Positions 24,087 through 24,783 of a DNA stretch of 24,783 nucleotides are shown one piece after another. Numbering within the stretch: position 1 is the first letter of the stretch; the number at the start of each line of letters is the position of its first letter. Where the stretch lies: contig JAKFES010000194.1 of assembly GCA_036675585.1 (NCBI GenBank), positions 1-24,783 of the forward strand, given 5' to 3'. Source of the stretch: Zeimonas sp036675585. GTDB lineage: Bacteria > Pseudomonadota > Gammaproteobacteria > Burkholderiales > Burkholderiaceae_E. Both the position numbers and the translations under genes were made by a program. A model generated the notes under the pieces. The model was not told the DNA's origin. It searched no databases and saw nothing but the letters and a program-made list of their open reading frames with translations.

Positions 24087-24481
24087 CCGACGCCGGGCCT
24101 CGCGCACAGGCACCGCTCGAAGACGGGCTTGCGCTGCTCGAGGAGCAGCGCGAAGCGATGCTCGCACGCGACCCCGCTCGCCTCGAAGCGGCGAACGTAC
24201 GCCTGTCGGCGTGGATCGCCGCATGTCGGCAAGACGGCCAAGCGCCCGGCGCGTCCGCCGACACCCGTTCGCCTGCGCTCCCGGCCACCCCGGCGACGCC
24301 CGGCTCGCCGATCCTGCGCGCGCTGCAGACGGCGCTCGGCGCGAATGCGCGGCTCGCCCAGCGCTCGTCGATGCAGGCCGCGCGCGCCTTCGATGCGCTC
24401 GTCCGGCCCGAAGCCGCCCCGTACACCGACGAAGGGCGCACCCCCGCGCGCGCACCGCGGCGCGGCGTCGTTTCCGCCTGA
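24083..24481 (+). CDS. flgN: FlgN-family export chaperone for FlgK and FlgL
   Basis: Cytosolic chaperone that escorts the hook-filament junction proteins FlgK and FlgL to the export gate. The 132-residue length suits the family (E. coli 138). The N-terminal helix APLEDGLALLEEQREAMLAR and ILRALQTALGANARLAQRSS fit the all-helical FlgN pattern, and between them is a Pro/Ala-rich insert (about 54-72). Sequence similarity in this family is low, so the name leans partly on position: it overlaps flgM by 4 nt (ATGA), as in many beta- and gammaproteobacteria. Confidence 0.85.
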   Translation: MTDAGPRAQAPLEDGLALLEEQREAMLARDPARLEAANVRLSAWIAACRQDGQAPGASADTRSPALPATPATPGSPILRALQTALGANARLAQRSSMQAARAFDALVRPEAAPYTDEGRTPARAPRRGVVSA

Positions 24482-24635
24482 TTGCGGATTTTCGGCGGAA
24501 TCCGTATTTCCAGCGCATTCCGGCTTTCCGCGGAATCCCCGTGCCGCAGGAAAACATCGGCCGGCGCCGAAGAGCGCCGCGAAGTGCGGCGCCCCGCCGA
24601 ACGAACCGGCGACCCTCGCTCAGGTCGCTGCGACC
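24482..24635. other. Hairpin-rich intergenic stretch after flgN
   Basis: No gene is supported here. Several self-complementary elements are visible: CGGATT/AATCCG (24485-24490 with 24499-24504, 8-nt loop), the palindrome TTCCGCGGAA (24526-24535), GCGCCGC/GCGGCGC (24574-24580 with 24586-24592, 5-nt loop) and a GGTCG/CGACC mini-hairpin near 24623-24635. The first follows the flgN stop by 3 nt and may help end the flgMN transcript. None has a clear T-run. Confidence 0.5.
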
Positions 24636-24679
24636 AGACACCATGGTCGCCCGCGCATTGGCGGGCGACCACGGTGTCT
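24636..24679. terminator. Long hairpin between flgN and the chemoreceptor gene; likely bidirectional terminator
   Basis: A 19-base arm (24636-24654) pairs with 24661-24679 with a single A-C mismatch and a 6-nt loop (GCATTG). It lies between two convergent genes, and two bases of the minus-strand stop codon are inside the right arm. There is no strong T-run on either side, so termination may be Rho-aided, or the hairpin may protect mRNA 3' ends. Confidence 0.65.
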
Positions 24680-24783
24680 AGAACGTTTCCCAGCCGTCGT
24701 CGATCCGCGCCGCGGCAACGCGGCCTGCCTCGGCCGGCGACGCAACCGGCACCTGCGCCGGTGCACGCGCCGTGGCGCGCGCG
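24678..24783 (-). CDS. Methyl-accepting chemotaxis protein, C-terminal end only
   Basis: Only the last ~35 codons lie in the window; the gene continues beyond the right edge. The readable tail is an Ala/Pro/Val-rich flexible linker (ARAPAQVPVASPAEAG) ending RIDDGWETF and then TAG. A linker ending in a WETF-type pentapeptide (NWETF in E. coli Tar and Tsr) is the docking site for the methyltransferase CheR and the esterase CheB at the end of chemoreceptors. The position next to the flagellar cluster agrees. No membrane or signalling domain is visible, so the call rests on the tail and context. Confidence 0.7.
   Translation of the reverse strand, partial: ARATARAPAQVPVASPAEAGRVAAARIDDGWETF

Noticed and set aside
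1..24783. CRISPR arrays, insertion sequences, tRNA/rRNA genes, prophage or toxin-antitoxin modules
   Set aside because: No regularly spaced repeats, transposase or integrase motifs, or structured RNA gene signatures were seen on reading both strands.

Overview
The window comes from a high-GC betaproteobacterium, most likely of the order Burkholderiales. The evidence is the very strong G/C third-position bias, the hrpA / argA / yggX neighbourhood typical of that order, a fused indolepyruvate:ferredoxin oxidoreductase, and a flagellar cluster arranged as flgBCDEFGHIJKL with flgA-flgM-flgN divergent. This assignment rests on gene content and protein style only; no database search was made.

Region 1 (1-4564): a minus-strand run of an EI24/CysZ-type membrane protein, a CinA-like molybdopterin-binding-domain protein (ATGA overlap) and the first ~790 residues of an indolepyruvate:ferredoxin oxidoreductase that continues past the left edge. 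A small unrecognised plus-strand gene lies behind it. Region 2 (4568-10868): hrpA (minus) and argA (plus) diverge from a 23-bp gap that holds a perfectly palindromic -10 core, and argA is followed by yggX. A long purine/pyrimidine inverted repeat then separates yggX from a convergent methyltransferase gene. Region 3 (10281-12880): minus-strand methyltransferase, rpiA and a degenerate-EAL/HDOD signalling protein, all downstream of and codirectional with the flagellar operon. Region 4 (12887-24481): a complete axial flagellar gene set. It contains rod, hook, hook cap, P- and L-ring, the muramidase FlgJ and the hook-filament junction proteins on the minus strand, and FlgA (P-ring chaperone), FlgM (anti-sigma-28) and FlgN (FlgK/FlgL chaperone) on the plus strand. 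Region 5 (24482-24783): a hairpin-rich intergenic stretch, then the extreme C-terminus of a chemoreceptor with its CheR-docking pentapeptide.

The flagellar genes form a coherent assembly line. FlgB/C/F/G make the rod, FlgJ opens the peptidoglycan, FlgA/I/H make the bushing, FlgD/E the hook, and FlgK/L the junction. FlgN escorts FlgK/L, and FlgM holds sigma-28 until the hook is finished. A well-matched sigma-28 promoter with exact 11-bp spacing sits before flgM, so late FlgM is probably self-amplified with flgN. The HDOD gene starts 6 nt after flgL and is probably cotranscribed.

I found no mobile elements, CRISPR arrays, tRNA or rRNA genes. Most of the window is conserved chromosomal core. 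The least ordinary signals are non-coding: the symmetric, probably leaderless hrpA/argA promoter, similar leaderless-looking starts for two other genes, and the G-quadruplex-capable inverted repeat.
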